Notes: generated by a model from the letters alone, not told the origin. 64,000 nucleotides of DNA from Nonomuraea basaltis (GCF_005893125.1 NZ_VCJS01000007.1:1-64000); one strand, 5' to 3'. Counted from the first letter of the stretch, positions 7,332 to 16,454 are shown. A program made the numbers and translations.

Positions 7332-8996
7332 ATGTACGCGCAGCCGGCCGACGCGATCGAGACCGTGCTGGCCGCCAGGGCAGGCGACCCCCGGGCGGTC
7401 GACGAGCTGGTCCGGTCCTACCTGCCGCTCGTGTACAACATCGCCGGCCGGGCGCTCGACGGCCATCCCGACGTTGACGACGTGGTCCAGGAGACCATGG
7501 CGAAGGCCATCTCCGGGCTGGCGGGGCTGCGTACCCCGGAGAGCTTCAGGTCGTGGCTGGTCGCCATCACCATGAACCAGGTACGCGAGTGGCGGCGCAC
7601 CAGGGCAGGCTCCGTCACCTTCCTCGACGAGGTGTTCGGCATGGCCGACCCGGCGGCCGACTTCACCGGGCTGACGATCACCCAGCTCGGCCTGTCCGGC
7701 CAGCGCAAGGAGACGGCCGAGGCGACGCGCTGGCTCGACCTGGACGACCAGGAGGTGCTGTCGCTGTGGTGGCTGGAGGTGGCGGGCGAGCTCAGCAGGG
7801 CCGAGCTGGCGGCCGGGCTCGGCCTGACCGAGCAGCACGCCGCCGTACGCGTCCAGCGGATGAAGCGGCGACTGGAGTCCTCCAGGGCCGTGGTCAGGGC
7901 GCTGGCCGCCTCGTGCGGCGGGTTGCGGGCGGCGACCGCGGAATGGGACGGCAAGCCCGGTCCCCTCTGGCGCAAGCGGATCTCCCGGCACGTGCAGGAC
8001 TGCCCGTACTGCTCCACCCTGCACGCCGACCTGGTGCCCGCCGACCGGCTGCTGGCGGGGCTGGCCTTGGTGGCGTTACCGGCGGGATTCGCGCTCGCCT
8101 CGCTCCTCAAGACCCAGGCCGTGGCGACGGGGGCGGCGGGCGCGGCCGGGGCGGCGGGCTCCGTCGCGATCAAGCCCATCGCCGCGGCGGCCGTGGGCGC
8201 GGCTCTGGTGGCGGGCGGGAGCCTGGCCGTGTACACGTTCCAGCCGGACCCGCCGCCACGCCAGGCGGCCGTCCCCGTCGTCGTCTCGTCCCCGGCCTCA
8301 GCCAGGCCGTCGCCCACCAAGGCGTCCCCCACCAGGACGAGAACACCCCGGCCACGCCTCTACGGCACCATCGTCGACGCCGTCGACCAGGCGCCGCCCA
8401 AGAACGCCCGCCCGGACCCGCTCCCCGAACGCCGGGACGGCACCATCAAGATCACCGGTAAGCACGACTACTCCCGGTTCGGCGGCGCCCCGCAGATCAA
8501 CCACCGAGGCGACTACGTGACGCTCACGGGCCGGGGATATTTCCAGGTCAGGTGGGGTGTCCTGTACAGGAACAGGGCCGGCGACTTCCCGCCCGCCACG
8601 TGGACGGGGCTGAAGGGCAAGCTGTTCCACGTGGCCTCGGGAGGCGGGCGGCGCATGGACGACGAGAGTTCGCCGGGCGTCACCTGGATGGGGCCGGTCA
8701 AGCTGCCCAGGGGCCACCAGCAGATGTGGCAGAACGAGTTCTACTACCTCGACGGCAGCGTCACCTTCCACAACAACGAGGGCACCACCGACGTCGACCT
8801 CAACGTCTCGCCCAAGACCTGGCGCGACGTGTGGGCCGATCTCACCGCCAGGCCGGACCCGGCCAAGGGCATCATCCGCTACGGCCTGACCCGCGACACC
8901 GGCAACGATCGCGCCCCCGTCCCCCAGTACCTCACCCGCGCGAACCCGGCCAACCCGGCCGAGGTTCCCCAGCGATCCCGGGTCGCGGCCCGCTGA
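7332..8996 (+). CDS. ECF-like sigma factor fused to zinc anti-sigma-like motif, membrane anchor and exported domain
   Basis: A 554-aa fusion. Residues 1-90 are sigma-70 region 2 (HPDVDDVVQETMAKAI is the core-binding helix) and about 130-182 are region 4 with helix-turn-helix RAELAAGLGLTEQHAAVRVQR. Then H220-x3-C224-x2-C227 (ISRHVQDCPYC) resembles the zinc motif of ZAS anti-sigma factors. Hydrophobic stretches at 240-258 and 283-302 supply one or two membrane spans. A Pro/Ser/Thr linker (303-340) leads to a roughly 200-residue outside domain that I do not recognise, rich in Trp, Tyr and Gly. The sigma factor should thus be tethered to the membrane and gated by an external domain. ATG 7332 has a GAGGTGATGG site. 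No separate anti-sigma gene follows. Confidence 0.85.
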   Translation: MYAQPADAIETVLAARAGDPRAVDELVRSYLPLVYNIAGRALDGHPDVDDVVQETMAKAISGLAGLRTPESFRSWLVAITMNQVREWRRTRAGSVTFLDEVFGMADPAADFTGLTITQLGLSGQRKETAEATRWLDLDDQEVLSLWWLEVAGELSRAELAAGLGLTEQHAAVRVQRMKRRLESSRAVVRALAASCGGLRAATAEWDGKPGPLWRKRISRHVQDCPYCSTLHADLVPADRLLAGLALVALPAGFALASLLKTQAVATGAAGAAGAAGSVAIKPIAAAAVGAALVAGGSLAVYTFQPDPPPRQAAVPVVVSSPASARPSPTKASPTRTRTPRPRLYGTIVDAVDQAPPKNARPDPLPERRDGTIKITGKHDYSRFGGAPQINHRGDYVTLTGRGYFQVRWGVLYRNRAGDFPPATWTGLKGKLFHVASGGGRRMDDESSPGVTWMGPVKLPRGHQQMWQNEFYYLDGSVTFHNNEGTTDVDLNVSPKTWRDVWADLTARPDPAKGIIRYGLTRDTGNDRAPVPQYLTRANPANPAEVPQRSRVAAR

Positions 8997-9094
8997 AAAG
9001 GGCGTTGTCCGCGACGGCTCCCTTGGGCCTCTGACCTCGTGGATCGAGGTGGGATCCGGCCATATTCAGGCTCCTTCCGCCCGTTGATGACACG

Positions 9095-9113
9095 CATCGC
9101 CAGGATGGCGATG
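9095..9113 (+). terminator. Hairpin between the sigma fusion and spondin genes
   Basis: CATCGCCA (9095-9102) and TGGCGATG (9106-9113) form an 8-bp stem with a 3-nt loop about 100 bp after the sigma-fusion stop. No U-run follows, so termination is only a possibility. Confidence 0.3.
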
Positions 9114-9232
9114 GCAACGACCATGGGCGGCCGTAATGGTTCTGTAAGGACGAGGTAAGCCGTGCGTAAGACCTCGGGTTGAGATCCGCCCATAACGTCC
9201 CATGGGTCACATCAACTCGAAGGAGCACCTGT

Positions 9233-9883
9233 ATGCGCCCCGTCCGACTCCTCGCAGGACTGACCGCCTTCTGCGCCGGCATGGTCGCCCTGCCGGCCAC
9301 CGCACACGCGGACTCCATGACGACCTGGACGGTGAAGATCCAGAACCTGACGCCGTCGGGGTCCCAGCCGCTGTCACCCCCTGTGTTCGTCGTCCACTCG
9401 GCCGGTGTCCACGTCTGGCAGGCCGGCCGGTTCGCCAGTCGCGGCGTCGCCGCCGTGGCCGAGGACGCCGACAACCCGACCCTGATCAAGGAGGTCTCCA
9501 AGCGCCGCGGCGTGCGTGACGCGTTCGCCGGAGCGGGCGGTCCGATCGCCCCGGGCAAGACGGCGACGTACCAGGTCAAGGTACGGCCGGGCGACCGGAT
9601 CAGCGTCATGAGCATGCTCGTCAACACCAACGACGGCTTCACCGGCGTGGACGCGCTGCGGCCCCGGCCGGGCTCGATCCGCACCATGGCCTACGACGCG
9701 GGCAGCGAGCAGAACCTCGAGACCAAGGCCACCATCCCCGGGCCCTGCTGCGGCAACCCGATGCAGCGTGCCCCCGAGAAGAAGGTCATCAGCAAGCACA
9801 AGGGGATCATGGCCTGCGGTGACCTGGACGCCGAGACCTACGGCTGGACCGGCCCCGTCGCCAAGCTGACTTTCACGCGCTGA
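9233..9883 (+). CDS. Secreted spondin-N-domain protein
   Basis: A 216-aa exported protein: Sec signal peptide (1-26, ending ATAHADS) followed by one spondin N-terminal domain (about 29-214). The domain's usual pattern is visible in TWTVKIQNLTP, the SPPVFVVHSAGVHVWQAGRFAS segment (given here only as a region, residues about 44-65) and EDADNPTLIKE. Four cysteines near the C-terminal half (CCGNP, MACGDL) may form disulfides. Spondin domains mediate adhesion in animals and occur in bacteria without assigned function. I chose ATG 9233 because AAGGAGCAC lies about 10 bases upstream and a signal peptide follows at once. The 3' end overlaps the convergent aldehyde dehydrogenase by 11 bp. Confidence 0.85.
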   Translation: MRPVRLLAGLTAFCAGMVALPATAHADSMTTWTVKIQNLTPSGSQPLSPPVFVVHSAGVHVWQAGRFASRGVAAVAEDADNPTLIKEVSKRRGVRDAFAGAGGPIAPGKTATYQVKVRPGDRISVMSMLVNTNDGFTGVDALRPRPGSIRTMAYDAGSEQNLETKATIPGPCCGNPMQRAPEKKVISKHKGIMACGDLDAETYGWTGPVAKLTFTR

Positions 9884-11405
9884 ACTCGACCCCCTGGGCG
9901 AGTGGCAGCGAGCCGGAGTAGTTGATCGTGTTCGTGGCCCGGCGCATGTAGCCGCGCCAGGCGTCCGAGCCGGACTCGCGGCCGCCGCCGGTCTCCTTCT
10001 CCCCGCCGAAGGCGCCGCCGATCTCCGCCCCGGAGGTGCCGATGTTGACGTTGACGATCCCGCAGTCGGAGCCCTCGGCCGAGACGAACAGCTCGGCCTC
10101 GGCCTGGTCGCGGGTGAAGATGCTGGACGACAGGCCTTGCGGCACCGCGTTGTTGAGCGCGATGGCCTCCTCCAGGGTGTCGTACGGGAGGACGTACAGG
10201 AGGGGCGCGAAGGTCTCCTCGGCCACGATCGGGCTCTGCTCGCCCATCCGCACCAGCGCCGGCTCGGCGTAGAAGGCTTCCGGCGCCTGGTCGGCGAGCC
10301 GGCGCCCGCCGCCGGCCACCAGCGTCCCGCCCTGCTCCAGGGCGGCCTCCAGCGCGGCGCGCATGGCCGCGTGCGCGCGCCCGTTGATGAGCGGCCCGAC
10401 CAGGGTGCCCGGCGCCATCGGGTTCCCGATCGGCAGCCGCGCGTAGACACCGGCGAGGCGCTCGACGAGCGCGTCCGCGATGCCGGTGTGGGCGATGACG
10501 CGGCGCATGGTGGTGCACCGCTGGCCCGCCGTCCCCGCGGCCGAGAACACGATGCCGCGTGTGGCCAGGTCCAGGTCCGCCGACGGGCACACCACGGCCG
10601 CGTTGTTCCCGCCGAGCTCCAGCAGCGACCGCCCGAACCTGGCCGCGACCCGCGGCCCCACCGCACGGCCCATGCGGGTCGAGCCGGTCGCGCTGACCAG
10701 GGCGATCCCCGGGTGGTCCACGAGCGCCTCGCCGACGTCCGGGCCGCCGAGGAGGACCTGGCTCAGGTACGCGGGCGCGCCCTGCTCGGCCGCGGCCCGG
10801 TCCAGCAGGGCCGCGCACGCCAGGGCGGTCAGCGGCGTCAGCTCGGACGGCTTCCAGACGACCGGGTCGCCGCACACCAGGGCGATCGCCGCGTTCCACG
10901 ACCAGACCGCGGCCGGGAAGTTGAAGGCGCTGATCACCCCGACGACGCCCAGCGGGTGCCAGGTCTCCATGAGCCGGTGGCCGGGGCGCTCGGAGCTGAT
11001 CGTGCGCCCGTACAGCTGGCGGGACAGGCCCACCGCGAAGTCGCAGATGTCGATCATCTCCTGGACCTCGCCGAGCGCCTCGGAGGTGATCTTCCCGGCC
11101 TCCAGGCTGATCAGCGTGGCGAGGTCCGCCTTGTGCTCGGACAGCAGCTCGCCGAGCCGCTTCACCAGCGCGCCCCGCGCGGGCGCGGGCACGGAACGCC
11201 AGGTCAGGAACGCCTCCCCGGCCCGCGCGACCGCGTCGCCGACCGCGCCGGCGTCGACCCAGTCGAGGGCGGCCAGCGGTGCGCCGTTGATCGGCGAGGT
11301 CGTCGTGACGCCGCCACCGAGGGCGTCCACCTCCACACCGCAGCGCTTGGCGGTCTCCCGCGCCAGGGCGGCCAGCTCGTCGGCGGCGGGCAGCGTGGTC
11401 CCCAT
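9873..11405 (-). CDS. amaB: ALDH7-type aldehyde dehydrogenase, probable L-2-aminoadipate-6-semialdehyde dehydrogenase
   Basis: A 510-aa NAD(P)-dependent aldehyde dehydrogenase. The ALDH7/AASADH signatures are clear: SLLELGGNNAAVVCPSADL around residue 265 (ELGGNNA, not the usual ELGGK) and catalytic Cys in GTAGQRCTTMRR near 295, with GVISAFNFPAAVW for cofactor binding near 160. This subfamily oxidises aminoadipate semialdehyde, in equilibrium with piperideine-6-carboxylate, to 2-aminoadipate in lysine/pipecolate breakdown. ATG 11405 has a GAGGGAGA site and is preferred to TTG 11408. It lies 19 bp downstream of the DAO-type oxidase, the enzyme expected to make its substrate. The symbol rests on family plus context. 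Confidence 0.85.
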   Translation of the reverse strand: MGTTLPAADELAALARETAKRCGVEVDALGGGVTTTSPINGAPLAALDWVDAGAVGDAVARAGEAFLTWRSVPAPARGALVKRLGELLSEHKADLATLISLEAGKITSEALGEVQEMIDICDFAVGLSRQLYGRTISSERPGHRLMETWHPLGVVGVISAFNFPAAVWSWNAAIALVCGDPVVWKPSELTPLTALACAALLDRAAAEQGAPAYLSQVLLGGPDVGEALVDHPGIALVSATGSTRMGRAVGPRVAARFGRSLLELGGNNAAVVCPSADLDLATRGIVFSAAGTAGQRCTTMRRVIAHTGIADALVERLAGVYARLPIGNPMAPGTLVGPLINGRAHAAMRAALEAALEQGGTLVAGGGRRLADQAPEAFYAEPALVRMGEQSPIVAEETFAPLLYVLPYDTLEEAIALNNAVPQGLSSSIFTRDQAEAELFVSAEGSDCGIVNVNIGTSGAEIGGAFGGEKETGGGRESGSDAWRGYMRRATNTINYSGSLPLAQGVEFSA

Positions 11406-11424
11406 CAAAGAAATCTCCCTCGGA

Positions 11425-12579
11425 TCAGACGATGTTGAGCTCGGGCCTGGCCCCGCTCAGGGCGAAGCGGCCGGCGTCGAGGCCGGTGACGTCCACGAAC
11501 GGAGTCCGGCCCAGGTAGAGATCGCGGACCACCTCCCCGACGGCCGGGCTCATCAGGAAGCCGTGGCCGGAGAAGCCGGTGGCGTAGATGAACCTGTCGA
11601 CGTCCGGGGCGGTCCCGATGAGCGCGTTGTGGTCCGGCGTCACCTCGTACAGGCCGGCCCAGCCGGTGGCGATGCCGGTCTCCATCAGCGACGGGGCGCG
11701 CCGCGCCATGGCCTCGCCCAGCCGCGGCAGCCAGGCGTCGGACCGGTCGAGCTTGAACCCGGGGGTCTCGTCGGGGTCGGACATGCCGAGGAGCAGCCCC
11801 GGGCCCTCGCGGTGGAAGTAGAACGTGGTGCCGAAGTCGATGGTGAACGTGGTCGGAGGCAGGTCCGGGATCGGCTCGGTGACCAGGACCTGCCTGCGCA
11901 GCGGGGTCACCGGCAGCTCGACGCCGGCCCACGCGCCGATCGGCTGCGACCAGGCGCCGGCCGCGCAGATCACGGTGCCGGTCTCGATGCGCCCGCCCTC
12001 GGTCTGGACGGCGACGATGCGGCCGTCCACCGTCTCGATGCCGGTCGCGGCGCAGCCGGGCAGCAGCCGCGCGCCCAGCCGCCGGGCGGCGCTCGCGTAG
12101 CCGAGCACCACGGACTCGGGCGTGCAGTGGCCGTCGCTGGGGGAGTAGGCGGCGGCGAGCAGCCCCTCGGTGTCGATCAGCGGCGACAGCTCCGCGGCCT
12201 CCCGTACCGAGATCATCCGGCTGGGCACGCCGAGGTCGTTCTGGATCGCGACGTTCTTCTCGAACTCCGCGACCGACTCGGGGGAGTCGAGCAGGAACAG
12301 GTAGCCCACCTTGTGCAGGTCGATCTCCTGCCCGAAGCGGTCGGCGAAGGTCTCGAACGTCTCCAGGCTGCGTACGGCGAGCTCGATGTTGACCCGGTCG
12401 GAGAACTGCGCGCGCACGCCCCCGGCTGCTTTCGACGTCGAGCCGGAGCCCAGCGGCCCCTTGTCGATCAGGACCACGTCGCTCACCCCGGCCGCGGCCA
12501 GCGCGTAGGCGGAGCTGACGCCCATGGCGCCGCCCCCGATGATGACCGCCGAGGCATACGAGGGCAGTACTCGTCCCAT
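11425..12579 (-). CDS. DAO-family FAD-dependent amine oxidase, possible L-pipecolate oxidase
   Basis: A 384-aa flavoprotein of the D-amino-acid/sarcosine oxidase fold. The Rossmann FAD site is near the start (VIIGGGAMGVSSAYALA, about 12-28), followed by the conserved GSTSKAAGGVRAQF segment at which FAD is often held, and a C-terminal GFSGHGFLMSP motif. Relatives include sarcosine oxidase beta subunit and the AmaA L-pipecolate oxidase of pseudomonads. Because it immediately precedes an aminoadipate-semialdehyde-type dehydrogenase, pipecolate to piperideine-6-carboxylate is the most attractive reaction, but sarcosine, proline-betaine or other secondary amines cannot be excluded. ATG 12579 has an AAGGAACG site. 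A 101-bp gap separates it from the LysR gene upstream, enough for a promoter. Confidence 0.75.
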   Translation of the reverse strand: MGRVLPSYASAVIIGGGAMGVSSAYALAAAGVSDVVLIDKGPLGSGSTSKAAGGVRAQFSDRVNIELAVRSLETFETFADRFGQEIDLHKVGYLFLLDSPESVAEFEKNVAIQNDLGVPSRMISVREAAELSPLIDTEGLLAAAYSPSDGHCTPESVVLGYASAARRLGARLLPGCAATGIETVDGRIVAVQTEGGRIETGTVICAAGAWSQPIGAWAGVELPVTPLRRQVLVTEPIPDLPPTTFTIDFGTTFYFHREGPGLLLGMSDPDETPGFKLDRSDAWLPRLGEAMARRAPSLMETGIATGWAGLYEVTPDHNALIGTAPDVDRFIYATGFSGHGFLMSPAVGEVVRDLYLGRTPFVDVTGLDAGRFALSGARPELNIV

Positions 12580-12680
12580 TGATCGTTCCTTTCGCGGTTC
12601 CCGCGTCTAGCATTGCTTATCGGACAGAGCCGGAGGAAGCGGTCAAGCGCTGACATCTATGTGCGTGGTGGAAGAAGTTC

Positions 12681-13601
12681 TTATGCTCCGGAGACGCCGG
12701 GAAGATCGTCCTTCAGCCGGTCCGCCGCCTGGCGCAGGGCCTGCACCGCGCCGGTCACCGCCGGATTCGTGAGCCGGTGCACGGCGGCGATCCACCTGCG
12801 CGCCTCGACCCCGTCGAGCCTGGCCGTGGCCACGCCCTCGCTGGGCAGGTGCGCGAGCGCAGGGACGAGCGCGACGCCCAGGCCGGAGCGTACGAAGCCG
12901 CGGATCACGCCGTAGTCGTTGCTGCGGTGGTCGACCTGCGGCTCGAAGCCCGCCCGCGCGCACAGCCGGCGCAGGCAGGAGGCCCCGGCGGTGCCCTCCC
13001 GGGTGGACACCCACGTCTCGTGCTTGAGGTCGTCGAGCGCGACCGTCCCGGCGGCGGCCAGCGAGTGCCGCTCGGGCAGCAGGAGCAGCAGCTCCTCCGC
13101 CAGCAGCCGGATCTCCTGCAGATCCCGCGGCCAGGCCCGGGGCACCAGGTCGTAGCGGTAGACCAGGGCCAGGTCGAGCTCTCCCGCCCGGACCAGCGGG
13201 ATCAGCTCGTCGGGCTCGCCCTCGTCGAGGACGGTCTCCACCGACGGGTGCGTCTGCGCGTACGAGGCCAGGGCGATCGGCAGCAGCCGCTGGCTCGCCG
13301 TGGGGAAGCTGCCCAGCCGGAGCCGGCCGATCGTGCCCTCGGACATGCCCCGCACGTCCTCCTCCAGCGCGTCCAGCGCGGCCAGCACGTCGTAGGCCCG
13401 CAGCACGAGGTAGCGCGCCGCCGGCGTCGGCGTGATGGTCTGGGCCCCGCGCTCGAACAGCGGCATCTTGACCGCCCGCTCCAGCGCCGCGATCTGCTGC
13501 GAGACCGCGGACCCGGTGTAGCCGAGCCGCCTGGCCGCGGCGGCGAACGAGCCCGCGTGCAGCACGGCGGTCAGCGTGCGCAGGTGCAGCGGATTGAGCA
13601 T
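12681..13601 (-). CDS. LysR-family transcriptional regulator
   Basis: A 306-aa LysR protein: N-terminal winged helix (FAAAARRLGYTGSAVSQQIAALE, about residues 19-41, is the recognition region) followed by the periplasmic-binding-like effector domain (about 90-300). ATG 13601 gives the standard MLNPLHLRTLTAVLHAGSF start. It is 8 bp downstream of the large FAD/Fe-S dehydrogenase, so it is probably expressed with it, and it precedes the amine oxidase and aldehyde dehydrogenase genes on the same strand, which are the likeliest targets. Effector unknown; a pathway intermediate such as pipecolate or aminoadipate would fit. Confidence 0.9.
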   Translation of the reverse strand: MLNPLHLRTLTAVLHAGSFAAAARRLGYTGSAVSQQIAALERAVKMPLFERGAQTITPTPAARYLVLRAYDVLAALDALEEDVRGMSEGTIGRLRLGSFPTASQRLLPIALASYAQTHPSVETVLDEGEPDELIPLVRAGELDLALVYRYDLVPRAWPRDLQEIRLLAEELLLLLPERHSLAAAGTVALDDLKHETWVSTREGTAGASCLRRLCARAGFEPQVDHRSNDYGVIRGFVRSGLGVALVPALAHLPSEGVATARLDGVEARRWIAAVHRLTNPAVTGAVQALRQAADRLKDDLPGVSGA

Positions 13602-13609
13602 AGGCAATA

Positions 13610-16399
13610 TTACGGCAGCCGGTCGGCCAGGAGCTGCGCCAGGTGGATGCCCTGCCGGGGCGACAGATCGGTGATCTGCGTGCGGCAGGAGAATCCGTCG
13701 GCGAGAACGGTGGTCTCCGGCCCGGCCTGCCGCAGCGCCGGCAGGAGCTGGTGCTCGGCCACCGCCACGGACACCTCGTAGTGCCCCTTCTCGACGCCGA
13801 AGTTGCCGGCGAGACCGCAGCATCCGCCCAGCCGGCGAACCTCCGCGCCCGCCTCTCGCAGCAGCCGGGCGTCCTGGTCCCAGCTCATGACGGCGTGGTG
13901 GTGGCAGTGCGGCTGGGCCACCACCGGCGCCCCGCTCAGCGCGGGCGGCTCCCAGCCGGGGGTCTCCGACAGGAGCTCGGCCAAGGTCCGGGTCATGTGC
14001 GCCACCGGCGCGGCCGCCGCCGCGTCCACCAGCTCCAGCGCGTCCGAGCGCAGGACCGCCGTGCACGACGGCTCCATCCCCACGATCGGCACGCCTGCCC
14101 CGGCGGCCTCGGCCAGCTCCGCGACCGTACGGCCGAGGATCTTCTTGGCCGCGTCGAGCTGGCCGGTGGAGATCCAGGTGAGCGCGCAGCACTGGCGGCG
14201 CGCGCTGATCCGCGGCCGGTAGCCCGCGGCCTCCAGCACGGCCACGGTGGCCCGGCCCACCTCCGGCGCGAAGTGGTCGGTGAAGGTGTCGACGAACAGC
14301 AGGACCGGCTCCCCCGACGCCGGACGCCGGCTCCTGTTGAACCACGCCCGGAACGTCTGCCGCGCGAACGCGGGCAGCGTTCGCCGCGGGTCCACCCCGG
14401 CGAGCGCCAGCGCCGGCCGCCGCAGGGCGGGCGTTCGCAGGGCCGCGTTGACGGCGCGCGGCATCCGGCCGGCCAGCCTGGCCCACAGCGGCAGCCGGCC
14501 CAGCGAGTAGTGCGCGGCCGGGCGCGGCCGCCCGCGGTAGCTCTGGTAGAGCACCTCGGACTTGTACGCGGCCATGTCGATCCCGGTCGGGCAGTCCGAG
14601 GCGCAGCCCTTGCAGGACAGGCACAGGTCGAGGGCCTCGTGGACCTCGGGCGAGCGCCAGCCGCCGGAGACCGCCGAGCCGTTGAGCATCTCCTGCAGCG
14701 CGCGGGCGCGGCCGCGGGTGGAGTCCTTCTCCTCCTTGGTCGCCAGGTAGGACGGGCACATCACGCCGCCGGTCGCGGCGTTGTCCGCGCGGCACTTGCC
14801 CACCCCGGTGCAGCGGTGCACGGCCTGGCCGAAGTCGCCGCCGTCGTGGCGGTAGGCCAGGGCGAGAGGGCCGGGTGCCGGGCGGGCGGCCGGGATCCGC
14901 AGGTCGGCGTCGAGGGGGCGGGGCCGTACCAGCACGCCGGGGTTGAGCACGTCGCCCGGGTCGAAGATCGCCTTGACCCGGGCGAACAGGTCGAGGGCCG
15001 CTTCGGAGTACATGAGCGGCAGCAGCTCGCTCCTGGCGCGGCCGTCGCCGTGCTCGCCGGACAGCGAGCCGCCGTAGCCGGCGACCAGGGTGGCCGCGGC
15101 GACCAGGAAGTCCCGGAACACCTTGCGCCCGCCCGGCCGGTCCAGCGGCACGTCGAGCCGGATGTGCAGGCAACCGTCGCCGAAGTGCCCGTACGGCAGG
15201 CCGGTCACGCCGTGCCCGGCCATCAGCGACTCGAAGTCGCGCAGGTAGCGCCCCAGCATCGCGGGCGGCACGGCGGCGTCCTCCCAGCCCGCGTGCGCGG
15301 GCAGCCCGGCGGGGCTGCGTCCGGACAGGCCCGCGCCGTCCTCCCTGATGCGCCAGAGCGCCGCGGCCCGCGCCCGGTCGGTGACGATGAGCGCGTCCAC
15401 GCCGCCCGCCGCCACCCTCCCGGCCCGCTCCAGCACCTCGGCCTCGTCGTCCCCCGCGACCTCGACGAACAGCCAGGCGGCCCCGCGCGGCAGCGGCGGC
15501 ACCGCCTGCGCGCCGCGCCGCCGGCGCACCACGTCGACGATGCGCGCGTCGATGCCCTCGCAGGCCGTGGGCCGGTGCTCCAGCACGGCCGGCGCGGCGT
15601 CCCCGGCGGCGGCGATGTCGGCGTGGCCGAGCACCACCAGGGCCCGGTACGCCGGGTCGGTCACCAGCGCCACCGTGGCCTCGGTCAGCACGGCGAGGGT
15701 GCCCTCGCTGCCCACCAGCAGGCGGGCGACGTCGAACCCGTTCTCCGGCAGCAGGTGCTCCAGCGCGTATCCCGACATCTGCCGCCCGAACCGGCCGAAC
15801 TCGGTCCTGATCGTGGCCAGGTTCGCCCTCGCCAGCTCGCGCAGCGCGGCGGGGCCGTGTTCAGCGGGAAGGTCAAGTGCCGTTCCGTCGCCCGCCACGG
15901 CCTTGAGCCCGGCGACGTTGTCGGAGGTGCGGCCGTAGCCGAGCGTCCTGGAGCCGCACGCGTTGTTCCCGATCATGCCGCCGATCGTGCACCGGGTGTA
16001 GGTGGAGGGGTCGGGGCCGAACCTCAGCCCGTACGGGGCCGCCGCCAGCTGCAGGGCGGCCTGGACGACGCCGGGCTGGACCACGGCCGTGCGGGTCCCG
16101 GCGTCGACCCGCAGCACCCGGTTCATGTGGCGGCTGAAATCCAGCAGGAGCCCGGGGCCGACCGCGTTCCCGGCGACCGACGTGCCGCCGCCGCGCGCGG
16201 TCAACGGGATCTCGTGGCGCGCGCACAGCTCGATCGCGGTGGCCACGTCCTCGGCGGATCTGGGCCGGGCGACCAGCAGCGGCGGCACCCTGTAGAGCGA
16301 GGCGTCGGAGGAGTGGATCGATCGCGAGGTGGAGTCGGTCAGCACGTCGGTGACTCCGCGCCGGCGGAGGTGGGTCGCGAGTGCGGCAGCCCGATCCAT
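13610..16399 (-). CDS. FAD / 4Fe-4S D-2-hydroxyglutarate dehydrogenase (YdiJ/GlcD-GlcF fusion type)
   Basis: A 929-aa fused dehydrogenase. The N-terminal half is a vanillyl-alcohol-oxidase type FAD domain (RGGGTSVAGNAVG, then IGGMIGNNACG), then a GlcD-like cap ending with SGEHGDGRARSELL. The C-terminal half is GlcF-like: cysteine sets CTGVGKCRADN and CLSCKGCASDCPTG for Fe-S clusters, followed by two CCG domains (RRQCCALTW, LGGCCGLAGNFG). E. coli YdiJ, about 1,000 aa with this layout, oxidises D-2-hydroxyglutarate to 2-oxoglutarate; the divergent neighbour makes precisely that substrate. ATG 16399 or 16408 are both possible. Neither has a ribosome binding site and both touch an operator, so translation may be leaderless. 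A longer frame to 16474 would cross both operators and is unlikely. Confidence 0.85.
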   Translation of the reverse strand: MDRAAALATHLRRRGVTDVLTDSTSRSIHSSDASLYRVPPLLVARPRSAEDVATAIELCARHEIPLTARGGGTSVAGNAVGPGLLLDFSRHMNRVLRVDAGTRTAVVQPGVVQAALQLAAAPYGLRFGPDPSTYTRCTIGGMIGNNACGSRTLGYGRTSDNVAGLKAVAGDGTALDLPAEHGPAALRELARANLATIRTEFGRFGRQMSGYALEHLLPENGFDVARLLVGSEGTLAVLTEATVALVTDPAYRALVVLGHADIAAAGDAAPAVLEHRPTACEGIDARIVDVVRRRRGAQAVPPLPRGAAWLFVEVAGDDEAEVLERAGRVAAGGVDALIVTDRARAAALWRIREDGAGLSGRSPAGLPAHAGWEDAAVPPAMLGRYLRDFESLMAGHGVTGLPYGHFGDGCLHIRLDVPLDRPGGRKVFRDFLVAAATLVAGYGGSLSGEHGDGRARSELLPLMYSEAALDLFARVKAIFDPGDVLNPGVLVRPRPLDADLRIPAARPAPGPLALAYRHDGGDFGQAVHRCTGVGKCRADNAATGGVMCPSYLATKEEKDSTRGRARALQEMLNGSAVSGGWRSPEVHEALDLCLSCKGCASDCPTGIDMAAYKSEVLYQSYRGRPRPAAHYSLGRLPLWARLAGRMPRAVNAALRTPALRRPALALAGVDPRRTLPAFARQTFRAWFNRSRRPASGEPVLLFVDTFTDHFAPEVGRATVAVLEAAGYRPRISARRQCCALTWISTGQLDAAKKILGRTVAELAEAAGAGVPIVGMEPSCTAVLRSDALELVDAAAAAPVAHMTRTLAELLSETPGWEPPALSGAPVVAQPHCHHHAVMSWDQDARLLREAGAEVRRLGGCCGLAGNFGVEKGHYEVSVAVAEHQLLPALRQAGPETTVLADGFSCRTQITDLSPRQGIHLAQLLADRLP

Positions 16400-16400
16400 A

Positions 16401-16417
16401 AGTGGCATGTTACATGC
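16401..16417. promoter_or_regulatory. Operator copy 1, GCATGTTACATGC palindrome
   Basis: GCATGT-T-ACATGC at 16405-16417 is a perfect 13-bp palindrome. With four flanking bases it forms the left arm of a perfect 17-bp inverted repeat with 16455-16471. It overlaps the dehydrogenase start region. Likely bound by the FCD-type GntR regulator encoded at 17889-18635. Confidence 0.65.
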
Positions 16418-16454
16418 GACGATATCTCGATCAAGCCCGGACGCTCCGATGAGT

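Noticed and set aside
9873..12579. Betaine/choline or sarcosine degradation module
   Set aside because: The dehydrogenase has the ELGGNNA/ALDH7 signature rather than that of betaine aldehyde dehydrogenase, and the oxidase lacks sarcosine alpha/gamma/delta partner genes; kept only as an alternative for the oxidase.
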